Source: Saccharum officinarum (Eukaryota; Streptophyta; Magnoliopsida; Poales; Poaceae). Taken from it: a DNA stretch of 64,000 nucleotides. The notes under the pieces are model-generated. The model was not told where the DNA came from, made no database searches, and was given only the letters and a program-made list of their open reading frames with translations. The first letter of the stretch is position 1. Each line of letters starts with the position of its first letter. Made by a program: the position numbers and the translations under genes. Shown in pieces: positions 1 to 10,997 of this stretch. The stretch is taken from contig CM036215.1 of NCBI GenBank assembly GCA_020631735.1, positions 10,008,346-10,072,345 of the forward strand. The letters run 5' to 3'.

Positions 1-657
1 CCTTTAGCAAAGGAGAGTTACGCTAAGAAGATTCGGGTGACTCCAAGGACTAAGGAATTGTGATTAAGGTTTAAGCATCTTAATCATAGTAATGTTATGA
101 AGATGATGGTAGGACCTACTTTGCACCAGGAGAATCATGAGAGTCATTTAGAATGTGGATGTATGAAGTAGGAGATTTGACATTATGGATTGAAAGGGGA
201 TATAACACAACATGCTAAGAGTTATTGCATTATAGTCAGTGGGGACAAGAGTTTGATATAAGATTGCGTTCACATACAACCATCTCGTAGTGGCCTTATG
301 AGAAGCATAAAGAGTGTTGGCGTGGAGAGTAAGCTATAGCACCTCGATGCAAAAGCTCATGTAACGATACTAAAAAGAAAAAAAAGAGAGGAGTGGCTAA
401 TAGTCCGAAGTTACCCGAGATCTAGTGTGGAGTACCTGCTGTGTCCAACATGACACTGTTAAAGGATGAGAAGTTAAGTGTATAGAAGGATCTAACTATT
501 ACCAAGTACCCTCTCAAGATTTTGAATTAGTTGGGCAAGTTACTTGAAGGTTATCAGGGTATGCAAGTGAGGTAGGATCTTTACCAAGAGGATGGAACTC
601 GAGGAAGTGAAGAAGATCCAAGGCAGAATATCCATATCTCTTTTATCATCATCTTTC

Positions 658-677
658 GAATCTCGAGGACGAGATTC
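658..677 (+). repeat. Stem-loop just before the polypurine tract (A)
   Basis: A perfect 8-bp inverted repeat with a 4-base loop (GAATCTCG-agga-CGAGATTC) lies 5 bases upstream of the polypurine tract. The same stem is at 25,400-25,419 in element C and 32,789-32,807 (other strand) in element D. Confidence 0.8.
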
Positions 678-682
678 ATCTT

Positions 683-690
683 AAGGGGGG
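683..690 (+). other. Polypurine tract of element A
   Basis: The run AAGGGGGG sits seven bases before the LTR start. It is the expected primer for plus-strand DNA synthesis in LTR retrotransposons. Confidence 0.75.
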
Positions 691-1531
691 TAGAATTGTA
701 ACACCCTAAAATTTGATCCTTTGGAAATATAGCTAAAATGGTTTAATTATGAATTTTTGGTGCTCATGAAACGTAGGAAAAAAAAATATTTTCATTAAAT
801 TAAAAAATTATCATAGGGAGTAGCAACGTGGTTGTGCATACATGCTGGTGCATATGTTTTATTGTGATGTTTGCTTGTTGCATAACAGTGTGTTCTGACT
901 GTGAAAAGTTTTAAAGTGCGTTTAGTAAATTGTTTATCTTTCTTCAGCTTTGTCTCTACCTTTTTGCTATAATCAAATTCCTTGTTTCCCAGCTTCCTTC
1001 GTTGGGAGGTTCCCAAAATCTTTTAGCATGTATTCCAAATCACTCCTTTGAGTTCATCATCCATCAAACCATTCCTACAAACCAAACTTTCTGGAAATTT
1101 TTCTGGCTTAATCTGGAATTTGTTCCTATTTTTCTAGGAGCATAATCTAATTTTTTTTGATGCTCTCAATTATCTTATCATGAGCTCCAAATACTTTATT
1201 TGGATTCCACATGTTCCTTAATGTCTTCGAGAATTTTTCCCGAATTTTTGGAGCCAACGGAGTATTTTTCGTGGCTTATATATCAATTCTAGACTTCTCT
1301 AGAATTATTTTAATCCTAAAACTAATTAATTCCGAAAATAAATAATATATATCTTATTTTTCAATCAGCCCTCAAAGCCCATGTGCAATAATCCTAATAA
1401 ATTTCAAAGGCCCATGCATTTATTTACTAATGGGCTTTAATAATTAATTAGGCCTATTAGTAAAGGTGGATGGTGCAACGTCAATTAGCACCATATCGCT
1501 AGTTGACATGGAGGTGGAGAGTTTTTCTCCT

Positions 1532-1539
1532 TATATATA
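1532..1539 (+). promoter_or_regulatory. Candidate TATA box of LTR A
   Basis: TATATATA lies about 830 bp into the LTR and about 100 bp before the GC-rich part. The position suits an RNA polymerase II promoter of the U3 region, but the transcription start is not visible. Confidence 0.45.
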
Positions 1540-3284
1540 CGTACCTATCCCTTGGGTAAAAGCACACCAAAACTACCGTAAAAAGAGTCCCTAGTTTGGA
1601 AATACCTAGGTAGTTAATTGAATTTCTCCTTTATCTACTACGCCGTCTCCAACATCTCGTCGGTATCCTTGTGCGTCAGCATTGCCGATCTGTCATCATC
1701 GTGGTCTCCTCGTTTGCTGTCGCTTGGCCGTCCAAACTCCTGAGCAACATCATGAAGTATGCCCAGCCGAGAGCCCTGCTGCCGTGTCTCTATGCTGCCT
1801 TGCCGCCGGCCAGCTCATTGTCTCGCTTGGCCTCGATCGCGAGAGACAACCATCACTCTACCTGGATGAACTCGCCATCACTGTCGACCAATCTAGCCTT
1901 GCCTGCATCCTAGTCACAGAGCAAGCTGAAAGCGCAGGTTTTCTGTGCACCCTTTGCCAATGCTCGATCTTCATTGCCGTGAATCCGCAAGTCCCGAGCA
2001 TCCCATGAAGATTTTCCCAACAAGAAAAACTAGCTGCATCTATGCCTCACCGAGCTGCCGAGCTGCTGAGCTGCTGCCCTGCTTCCAAAGCTCCAGAACC
2101 TCGGCTGTTTCCCCTGTTGTCACGAATTGCACAGCAATGTACGAGAGGAAAGAAGAAGAGCTACGGTACTAGTTCGCCTCTGATCTTTTAATCTCCGCCG
2201 TTTCATCGTTTTTACTCCGTTTTGCTCTGTTTTGGTTTCAGTTCCGTTAGATTCGTATCGACTTCATTGTATCGGTGTGATCCTTATGTCAGTGCAGATG
2301 TTTTTCATATCACATATTTTCTGAACGTAGTAAAATATTAATTTAATTAATATATATGCTTGCAACCAGTTTTATAACTTAAATCAATATAGGTTTATTT
2401 GTTCGACATTTTACACAAAAGAATTAATATGATTAATCTGCATGTAATTAGTTTTCTGATCTATAAGCAATGTATGTGTTACACAATGCTATCTGATATA
2501 TAGAAGTAAAGCATGACTAGATTTAGCTCGGTTTCTAATTAAATTGTATAGTGACTAATCTAAATTAATGTATTTCACATGGTCTTGTTTAATTAAAATA
2601 AATTAAGCATGTAGCCTTTTCTTTTCTATTGTAATACATAAAACTCCCGATAGCCGCTACATCACTTCTTGTGTTCATTGTTAAATATTAATTCGATTAA
2701 TGGGTACATAACCAGTTTTCAATCTAAAAACAGCATGGAGGTACATTTCGATTTTGTATATGTAAATAAATGTAAAATAATTAGCTACTAACATAAACAT
2801 ATTTTTTATTTGTAAATTGCTTAGGCTAGCACTTTGACGTGCGTTTGGATGCTCTCACAAAATTATTTCTTTTGCAAATATAAAAGCACAACTTGTTTAA
2901 TAAAATATTATGTGGGAATATTTATAAAATATATAAACTATGGTTAGTTTCAACTCAGTGTTGAGTCCAAATATGATTTGTCTAATCCGAACTAATTACT
3001 TTTCCATGATCTTGTTAGCTAAAATAAATCAAGCATGTGGTGGTTCCTTTTATAATATAAGTATTCTGATAGTCTTTTTATTTATAACGATAGTTTTGTT
3101 AATAGTTTCTTGACGATCTTCGTGATCTTTACATCTGTGTGATCGTAGTAATGTGTAGAAGAGTTTTACAAACTTTTTATATTGTTTTGCTACTGTTGGT
3201 GTACCGTTTTAATTATGTCTATTTGTTTGCTTAGTGTATGGTTGCTCGGATGATTGTGTGTTGGTGCTTGATGATCGAGTATAG

Positions 3285-3361
3285 ACGGTGAGCAGTTTCT
3301 TGACGATCAGGAGTATTATTTTGAGCCAGACCAGCAGTATCATCAGGAAAGCTTTGATTAA
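3285..3361 (+). other. Candidate coding micro-exon in LTR A
   Basis: The stretch begins after the acceptor-like gagtatag and ends at AAG followed by GCAAGTAT, the consensus GC-type splice donor. In the conserved frame it reads D-G-E-Q-F then acidic and Gln-rich codons, and ends in a TAA just before the donor. The same pattern occurs in the B, C and D LTRs. Confidence 0.35.
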
Positions 3362-3991
3362 GGCAAGTATAACATGGGACCATCCTTGTTACCTATTCAC
3401 TGAAATTATTATACATATGCATGTGTCTTCCTTGACAACCATAGAGATTATAACTTAGCTATTGATATCTTGTTTCCTTGTCACCTATGGGTTATGCATT
3501 TGGGTAGCTACTGCTAGCGCTTAATTATGAACAATGATCTTGTAATTTGACTAATGGATTATGCAATCAACCAATTAAGATGATGTTATTTCTGTTGAAA
3601 GGGGGCTAGAGCATGTGGGTTATTTTGATGCTCTAGTTACTCTCCGTAAGGACTTACCTGTAAGTGATAACCGGGACATACAGTACAGCTGTGAGGGCTA
3701 TATGGCTCTGGCTCTAGTTGTTCAAGAGACCTTTTCTAGCTTGTTAGAGGTTACCTTAAATGGCGTAAGAATGGCTTGCCACGTTGGGTGTAGTGCGAGC
3801 CCCTGGCCTAGTGTGTATAGGCTGCGGTTGTTGTGCCACCGGGAAGGGGGGTTCTACATCTGCCTGCCGAGTGAATCTAATGGCCCTAACTTGTTAGACG
3901 AACTTTTGGATGGCTTTATATGGTTTCTTGTGCTTAGGGATTCATGACCCCTTAGCATATGGAAATCATGACTCACAGTGAAAGTGTACAC

Positions 3992-4034
3992 CTCTGCGCA
4001 GAGTAAAAAACTGGTATACTAGCCGTGCTCACGG
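3992..4034 (+). repeat. Three-palindrome block, LTR A
   Basis: Three consecutive dyads: CTCTGCGCAGAG (3,992-4,003), CTGGTATACTAG (4,011-4,022, one G/T mismatch) and CCGTG-ct-CACGG (4,023-4,034). The first two differ in sequence from the other LTRs but stay symmetric. Confidence 0.85.
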
Positions 4035-4761
4035 ATACGAGCGGCCTTGGGGATTCTTACATAATATTTGATCACCATTGTTATATCATGCTTAATTATT
4101 GTTGATTATTATTATGCTCATGTTAATGCTATTCATTATCCTTATTACAATTGATCATTGATTCATTAATGGGATTTGGATTACCTTGATGCTACTCAAT
4201 TGCTAATTATATGATGATTAAAAGCTAAACGCAGTCAAACAGTGTCTAGCCTTTTTGAGCCTCATGAACCCTGTGTTATACTTGTTGAGTTCGACATGGA
4301 CTCATTCTTGCTATTTCCCCAACACTCCAGTGTATAGTAAGATGCTGCTCGGAGAAAGGACGAAGGTGTAGTGGAGTTTCCAGAAGACTAGTAGAAGTGC
4401 TAGGCATATGTTACCCCCAGTCAGCCGTCCCTGAGAAGAATGGAGCCCGAAGTTTAGTCACCGTTCCGCGATACTCTGATGTAAGTGTTAATATAGCTAT
4501 GTATACGTTATATAATAACATTGTTTCTGATACTTTTTCATTCTGGCATATGTGTGGACTTCCTGGGCACACATATGATTAGCCTGGTTTTGTTCTTTAG
4601 AAAACCGGGTGTGACAAACATACAACATGTAAATCCATATTCATCGGATATAAGCTCACGTTATGTGGTTCCACCACAAGACATGCCGATAAATGAGAGA
4701 ATTGTCTATGATGATGTTAATTACTTAGCCAATTACTCTCCAAATTCAGCACCCTATGCTA

Positions 4762-4980
4762 ATGCTCATATTAACAATTTGGCTTCATGTGTAGCTCCAA
4801 GCTCAAGCCGAATCCATGAAATTTCAGCAAGGTGTGCTAATGTTAATACTCAAAATTTGGTTTCACGTGTAGCTCAAAGCTCAAGCCGAATTGATGAGAG
4901 GTGGATAAGTGGCAATACTCATAATTTGGCTTCAAGTTTTACTACTAATTCTAGCCGAATCAATGAGAATTCAGCAAGGA
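4762..4980 (+). repeat. Three imperfect ~75-bp coding repeats in gag Z
   Basis: Three successive units of about 25 codons each read Asn-Leu-Ala/Val-Ser, then Ser-Ser-Arg-Ile, then an acidic end with Ser-Ala-Arg. Units start near 4,762, 4,835 and 4,910. They form a repeated N-terminal gag segment. Confidence 0.65.
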
Positions 4981-5607
4981 GCATGAAAGCTATTGCATAT
5001 GATTCGGCTAAACATAATTTTCTTAAAACAAACCGAATCGATGAAGATTTAGCCCATACTAGAAATCCATATGGCTCCTCTAAATGGAAAGTGCTCGCAT
5101 ATCATAGACCATATCCATTACACATTGATTACTTGAATACTCTTAATGGTTGATGGATACCTGATTTTTATGAGTTTAGTGGTGAAGATGATAAAACCGC
5201 TGTGGAACATATTAGTATATATCTCTCACAGCTAGGTTTTGCTGGTAAAGAAGACTACATGAGAGTGCGAAATTTTCCTTTATCTCTTACTGGTATTGCC
5301 TTTGTATGGTTTACATCTTTGCCTGGTGCACTATTAATTCATGGTCTCAATTAGAGGAGAAATTCTATGAATTTTTTAGAAAGACCAATGAGAAAAAGCC
5401 AATCACAATTGAAACATTGGCTAAAGCAGGATTGTTAGACCCTCAAAAGGCAAGTCAGACTATAGAAAAACATGGAAAGCATCATAAATCAGCTAGACTT
5501 GACTTTTCAGGAGCTAAAGGGCCCGTGTACTTATCTAGTGACTATTATGTCATTAGTGAAGATCAAGTTCCTGCAAAAAAGAATGAAGCACTGCCTGCCT
5601 GCTCAAA

Positions 5608-5812
5608 GTCGGCTAAGCCGACTTCTCAGTCGGCTAGGCCGACTGCCTATTAGCCTGCCTCGAGTCGGCTAGGTCGACCACCGAGTCAGCTAGGCTGACT
5701 ACCCATGCTGCTTCACATGAGTCGGCTAGGCCAACACTTACGTCGGCTAAGCCGTCTGCCTCTACTGCTAGTGCCCAGATCGGCCTAGCCGACTCCTAGT
5801 CGGCTAAACCGA
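5608..5812 (+). repeat. Palindromic SAKPT-coding repeat array, cluster 1
   Basis: Seven or eight copies of a 15-bp near-palindrome, GTCGGCTAAGCCGAC or close variants, start at 5,608, 5,629, 5,664, 5,685, 5,721, 5,742 and 5,778 onward. In the gag frame they encode Ser-Ala-Lys/Arg-Pro-Thr. The copy at 5,685 (GTCAGCTAGGCTGAC) differs in both arms yet remains paired. Confidence 0.85.
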
Positions 5813-6653
5813 TCTCTTTGGTTCCTGCAGCTGCCGATGCATCTCTGGATGATTTGGCACTTGTTGATCATTCCTCAGAGATAAAGAATCACATTATTCA
5901 AATCAAGGATATACATTTCTCCGACATGATCAACAAGGTACAAAACACAAATATTTTGCTTAAATTCCAATCCGGTCACACTATTTTAATTTCTGCATCT
6001 ATTATAGATATCCTTGGAAGTAGTTATAATAGACCGATTGATAATGACAATTTATTTGTTAATAATAAAAATAAATTTAGATTCTATCGGCCAACACATT
6101 CTGCCATATGGCAAGGCCGATAATTCTAGTTTGTCAAAGCTAAGGCCTTCAAAGAGCAATTGAAAAGCTATGGCCAAATGGATTGATAATAAATCTGATC
6201 CTTTCATTTGCCTAGCTTTGAAGCCAACTCCACAAAAGAATCGGCTTAATAAATTAAAATATAGCTTTGACTTTACTTTTTGTGATCATGTCTTTGATAT
6301 CTTGCTCAAAAATAATTTTATTAGAATCATTGATCACAATGTTTTGCCGTCAATTCAAAACTTAGAAGAGCTTACATATTGCAAGTGGCATAATTCATTT
6401 GATCATAATACTTGTGATTGCAATATATTTTGTCATGTGATCCAATCGGCCATTGATAAAGGCCGATTGAAATTTTCTGAAGCTCAACAGATGGACCAAT
6501 TGGATTCAATTGGTCTTGATGACAAATAGGTTTTGAATCGGCTTGCATTACTAGCCAATTCACCAAAAGCTCTTATGATGGCTAAGAATCAAGTAATGGA
6601 ACCCACAGATCAAGAAAGTCATCTAGGAGAGCCAATTGCTACTACTGCTGCTG

Positions 6654-6860
6654 AGTCAGCTCAGCCACCCTAAGGGACAGCTAAGCCGACCCTTGCTGTC
6701 TCTGAGATGGCTAAGCCGACCCAGTGGTCAACTAAGCCGTCTGGAGAGGCTGCTGTTGCTCTACTAGAGGTAGAGTCGGCTAGGCCGGCCGAAGAGGTGG
6801 CTAAGCCGACCCTACTTCCTTTGGAGCTGCCAAAGCGGCTAAGCCATCCTAGGATACAGC
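6654..6860 (+). repeat. SAKPT-coding repeat array, cluster 2
   Basis: A second, more diverged cluster of the ggctaagccgaccc unit lies about 1 kb downstream of the first, in the same decayed gag region. At least seven copies are recognisable, spaced by 20 to 50 bases. Confidence 0.75.
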
Positions 6861-9517
6861 TAAGCCACCTGGAGCACCCCTTGTTGCATAGGAGAAAGAT
6901 GTGGAGCCCTCAAGTGATGACAAGGTTGTTGTCCATCAATTGCAAGTTGAAGATATTTCAGTGGATGACAATGTCACTACAATTTCAGAAGATACTGGGG
7001 GCAGGTGAAATCTCTCCGACTAGAGCAAAAGTCGATTGACTCCATTGAGCAAGGGGAATCGGCTGAAAATCCTCCTTTGGAACATTTTGTCAAGATGAGA
7101 AGAAGGGGGAGGATGCTCATAAAGCTAATGGAGGTAAGGGTCATGGCAAACAAAGAACTAGAAGGTCGGAGCTTAGCTTTGAGAAACTTCTAGCTAAATA
7201 TGAAAAGATAGGAAATCAAATATTGCCAATCAATCAAAGAAATTTCAATCATCAAAATTACCTCGAAAGCACAAATCTTAAGAGTGGAATTGGCAAGGGA
7301 ATGGATCTCACGCAGCAACAACATATTTTCCTTTTGAGCATCCAATTCTCATGTATTATGGACCACAACCCACACATTTTCATCCATATTTACCTTGGGG
7401 CTGGTTTGATGAAGAGACACATCTGCCATCATATTATAGGCCACAATACATAGAGTATGCAGCTCCTAGATATTCAGAGAAATCAACTTCTTATAAAGAC
7501 CGATTTGATCAAAATCGGTCTGGAGCTTAAGCAAAGAAGAAAGTGGTAAAACAAGTTTACCACGTGAAGTATGATGTCCGGAAAGATAAAAGTTTAGATC
7601 AAAATTCAACTATTAAAAAGCCGATTACGTTGTTGAAAAATCTAGCTAATGATGGCAAAGAAGTAGAGAAATCATCTATTGATGTTGTAGGTGCCAAATT
7701 TAAACAAAAGAAGATGAAAGTGCCTAAAATCAAGAAAGAATTGCCGCTGTCCAAAATAGAAGTGAAACCGACATGCTCAATCGGTTTACCAAAGTGGTAA
7801 GAAAAGAAGTTATAAAAGCTTAGTGTAGAGAAGCTGAAAGAAAAGGGCTTGGCGTGGGTTCCTGAACAAAGAATTCAAGCTCAGAAAGATTGTAACACCC
7901 TAAAATTTTGGGTAATTTAAAAATAGGTAAATGTGATTTTTATGCAATTTTGTGGATATACAAACTTAGAATAATAATAATTTTTATTAACTTAAAATCA
8001 ACTATAAGGCTAGCTACATAATTGTGCACTCATGCTGCTGCATTGGAATTTTTGGTTGGAGTGGTTTGATTCAAATTCAAAAGAGAAATTCAAAATCTAT
8101 TTGAAATTCCTTTGAAAAACTGGAAAAAGAAAAAAAAAGAAAAGAAAACATTTTCCATTTCATTCTTGGATTTCGGCCCATCGGCCCAGTTGCCATCCGT
8201 TTCTTTCCCCTCCTCATCTTAGTTGTCTGCTCGGCCTCCCGCGCCGTGGACAGCGCACGCGGCCCGTTCCCCGCCCTGCCTTGGGCCGAGCCGGCAGCAG
8301 GCCCGTTACCGCGCACGCCCGTGTTATCCCTTTCCCCGTTCTCTCTGGCTGGCAATCCGGGCCCACAGGTCAGGACCTTCTTCCTCCCCATGCCGCACCC
8401 GATTTCTTTCCCTCGTTCTACCGATTGAATCCGCCTCCAAATCTCCTTTCCTTAATTGGAGCACCCCCGGGCTATTTATTCCGAGCTCGCGCACCCCTCC
8501 GCTTCCATCTTGCCCTCTCGAAGCCGTTGTGGCTCTTGTGAGCACTGCCGCCGCCAGCACGAGCCCTACCCCGCCGCCATTGAGATCGATTCATCTATTT
8601 CGTTGCTTCTCCGATCTCGTAAGCCAGCCTCCAAGCTTCGCGTCATGTTTCCAAAGCTACTGAGCCTTCTTTTCTTCTTCCTCACCGACTCATCTCGCAT
8701 TACCATGTTCACAGGAATCCGCCGCCGCCATTCTGAGCTAAGCACCACCCTCAGCCCGTCATTCAACCTCGTTCTTGTGCGTGGTGAGTTCGCGGTCATT
8801 CCCTCTTGTTTCCCAAGCTTTCTTTGTGTTCAGTTATGCTCGGAATCACCGTATTGATGAACTCCAGCGAGCTCGGGCCAATTCTGGCCATGGCGCCATC
8901 GTTGAACTACTGTAGATGGTCGGCAGCTCCCTTTTCCTCCCCTTGGATTAATCTGGATCGTCCGATCTCAGGTCCATGGCTGAGATTAGATGATACCCTT
9001 CCGGACGGCAATTTTGCTAAAGAGACCCTGTGTTTTTCTATTATAGAACCCGCAGTCCATAACATAAAATCTGAAGCCGTTTTATTCTGTTGAAAACGTA
9101 TTTGATCGCGGTAATTTAGAAATACGCTTTCACTTATTTACAGTTTTGCCACTGAGTTTGTTTTAGCCATAAAATCTCTGTTTTAACTCCGATTTGACCC
9201 GTTCAAATTGCGTTAGGTTCGTATTTGCGAGCTCTACATGTTAGTAGTACTGTATAGTAGGTTTGTGACATTTTATTTTCAAGTTTGAATTAGAGTAATT
9301 ATTTTTCTATAGAAAATCTTCGTAAATTCATAACTTCGTCGTTTTAGCTCCGTTTTTCATGATCTTCGCGTCTATGTGATCCTAGCGAGTTGTAGATTTG
9401 TTTTAAAGACTTGTTATCTTATTTTATTATTGTTGGTGTACTGTTCTAATTATAGTCTTGTTTGTTTATGCATGATTGTTCTGGATGAATGTTGTTGCTA
9501 TTGTTGATCGAGTATAG

Positions 9518-9586
9518 ACGGTGAGCAATTCGTTGGGGATCAGGAGTTTTTCTACGAGCAAGATCATCAGGACCAGTTTGAGCAAG
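9518..9586 (+). other. Candidate coding micro-exon in LTR B
   Basis: It follows the acceptor-like gagtatag and ends at AAG before GCAAGTAT. The frame is open: D-G-E-Q-F-V-G-D-Q-E, then aromatic and Gln/Asp-rich codons. It is two codons shorter than A's and one shorter than C's, so length changes are whole codons. Confidence 0.4.
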
Positions 9587-10223
9587 GCAAGTATAGCATG
9601 GGATTATCCTTGTTGTCCTATTCATATTAAGCAAATAATATCATTATGCATATATTCCCTTGTTAAGGATGACTTAGTGTTGATCTTATTCCTTGATACC
9701 TATTATATTGCATTGAATAGTATTGCTAGTGCTTAACATGAACTATGATCATGTAATTTGACTAATGAAATATGCAATAAACATTAAAATATGACTTTTT
9801 ATTACTGTCTAAAGGGGACTAGAGCAGGGGTTATTTTTTGTGCTCCAGTTACTCTCCTTAAGGACTTATCTGTAAGCGAACATCCGGGACTTACAGTACA
9901 ACTGTGAGGGCTATATGGCTCTGGCTTTAGTCATATAGAAGGACCTTTTCTAGCTTGTTAGTGGTAATCCTTTTTGGCATAAGAATGGCTTGACGAATCG
10001 GGTATAGTGCAGCCTCTGTCCTTATGAGTATAGGCTGCGTGTTATTGTGCCATTTAGAAGGAGGGCTCTACATCTATTTGCCGAGTGAATCTAATGGCCC
10101 TAACTTGTTAGACGAACCTTCAAAAGACTTCATAGTGTTTCCCTGCCTGCTCACCTTGGAAGTGTTTTGGGAGTAATTAACCCGGGCATATGGGCGACAC
10201 CACTCACAGTGAAAGTGTACAAC

Positions 10224-10264
10224 CTCTGCAGAGTGTAAAACTGTTATAACAGCCGTGCTCACGG
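10224..10264 (+). repeat. Three-palindrome block, LTR B
   Basis: Perfect dyads CTCTGCAGAG (10,224-10,233), CTGTTATAACAG (10,241-10,252) and CCGTG-ct-CACGG (10,253-10,264). The last two are directly adjacent. Confidence 0.9.
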
Positions 10265-10810
10265 TCACGAGTGGCCTTGGACCCTTATGGAATAGTTGAT
10301 CATTAATAATGAATATGTTTTTGCTATTCGTTAATCATTTCACATGGATCATATGTTTATTGTTTACATTGAAACATTTTGATATTATTGATATACTTAA
10401 ATAATGTTAATTAAAAGCTACATGCTGATAAACCAAATTTCATGCCTTTGAGCCTCATGAACCCCATGTTACACTTATTGAGTATGAGATGTACTTACGC
10501 TTGTTTATTTTTCTTACTTGGATAAAAATCCCGGATGGGTAACAGATGGTGAAATTAGTGACTTCTACTCCTACTTCCCTGAAGATTACTAGACTTGCAG
10601 TCAACGAGTCAATCTGCCTGTGATTGGAGCTACCACGAGAGATTTATATTTTTACTTCCGCTACATTTGTGTAAAGACTGTGATAATAATTGTGATGTAA
10701 TAACATTTGTGATGATACATCCTTTATAATTTATTAACTTATGTGTGATTGATCTCTGGGCACACATAAGAGTATGCACTCCATTTGGTTGTTAAATGGG
10801 TGTGACAAAT

Positions 10811-10822
10811 TGGTATCAGAGC
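10811..10822 (+). other. Primer binding site of element B
   Basis: TGGTATCAGAGC follows the LTR end after a three-base spacer. It is complementary to the 3' end of initiator tRNA-Met, the usual primer of plant Tekay-type and copia elements. Confidence 0.95.
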
Positions 10823-10997
10823 TTTTGTTGACTGTAGGATGCAAGCCTAGCTAGAAATGGTCGATTTAGTATCTTCTTTTTCACTATTTTTATGCTTATT
10901 ATCTTGCTCTTGTTATTTGATAAATTTTTATGCTTCTTATGTCTCATTCTATTATGAAATTTTGCCTCTATTCTAACTACATCTAAAAACTCTGTAG

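Larger units (their letters stand above)
1..697 (+). mobile_element. 3' internal end of LTR retrotransposon A
   Basis: This is the last part of the internal region of a Ty3/gypsy element whose body lies left of the window. No open frame of useful length survives. The right end has the family's signature in order: the inverted repeat GAATCTCG-agga-CGAGATTC, a polypurine tract and then an LTR starting TGTAACACCC. The same arrangement recurs in elements C and D. No protein domain can be read, so lineage is inferred from the ends only. Confidence 0.75.
698..4616 (+). mobile_element. 3' LTR of Ty3/gypsy element A
   Basis: The LTR starts TGTAACACCC right after a polypurine tract and ends GGGTGTGACA. 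At 3,919 bp it is about 0.9 kb longer than the B and C LTRs; the extra length is in an AT-rich 5' half (about 2,280-3,120). What follows is another element's gag rather than a tRNA primer site, so this is the 3' LTR. It contains a GC-rich leader-like stretch (1,640-2,170), a candidate micro-exon (3,285-3,361) and the three-palindrome block (3,992-4,034). It is the most diverged LTR of the family here. Confidence 0.85.
4617..7890 (+). pseudogene. Decayed gag region of a Tat-like Ty3/gypsy element (Z)
   Basis: The stretch holds broken + strand reading frames of one gag polyprotein. Around 5,160-5,400 is a retrotransposon gag core (a long hydrophobic motif with LSQLGFAG and LSLTGIAFVWF, then SWSQLEEKFYEFF). 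Around 6,375-6,500 comes the C-terminal CKWHNSF...CDCNIF...IQSAIDKGRLKF motif typical of grass Tat-lineage gags. Stops and frameshifts occur throughout, so no protein is made. Two clusters of Ser-Ala-Lys-Pro-Thr coding repeats lie in the linkers. Both ends abut foreign LTRs (A on the left, B on the right), and neither its own LTR nor its pol is in the window. The Tat assignment rests on remembered motifs. Confidence 0.7.
7891..10807 (+). mobile_element. 5' LTR of Ty3/gypsy element B
   Basis: It starts TGTAACACCC and ends GTGTGACA (2,917 bp), and is followed by a tRNA-Met primer site, which makes it the 5' LTR. The preceding five bases are AAGAT, the presumed target duplication; its partner would be beyond the gap. 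It has a GC-rich segment (8,180-9,020), a possible TATA-like TATTTAT at 8,473, a candidate micro-exon (9,518-9,586) and the three-palindrome block (10,224-10,264). Proline- and arginine-rich open frames in the GC-rich segment overlap each other on both strands and are not counted as genes. Confidence 0.9.

Noticed and set aside
1671..2172. Short frames rich in Ser/Pro/Ala in LTR A
   Set aside because: They fall in the leader-like part of the LTR, overlap each other and have no recognisable domain.
5608..5812. A CRISPR array
   Set aside because: Spacing is irregular, units are coding and palindromic within gag, and the host is a plant.
8200..8860. Several overlapping Pro/Arg/Ser-rich frames on both strands of LTR B
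   Set aside because: They lie in the GC-rich LTR leader, overlap one another in different frames and match no protein; equivalent LTR regions in C and D give different frames.
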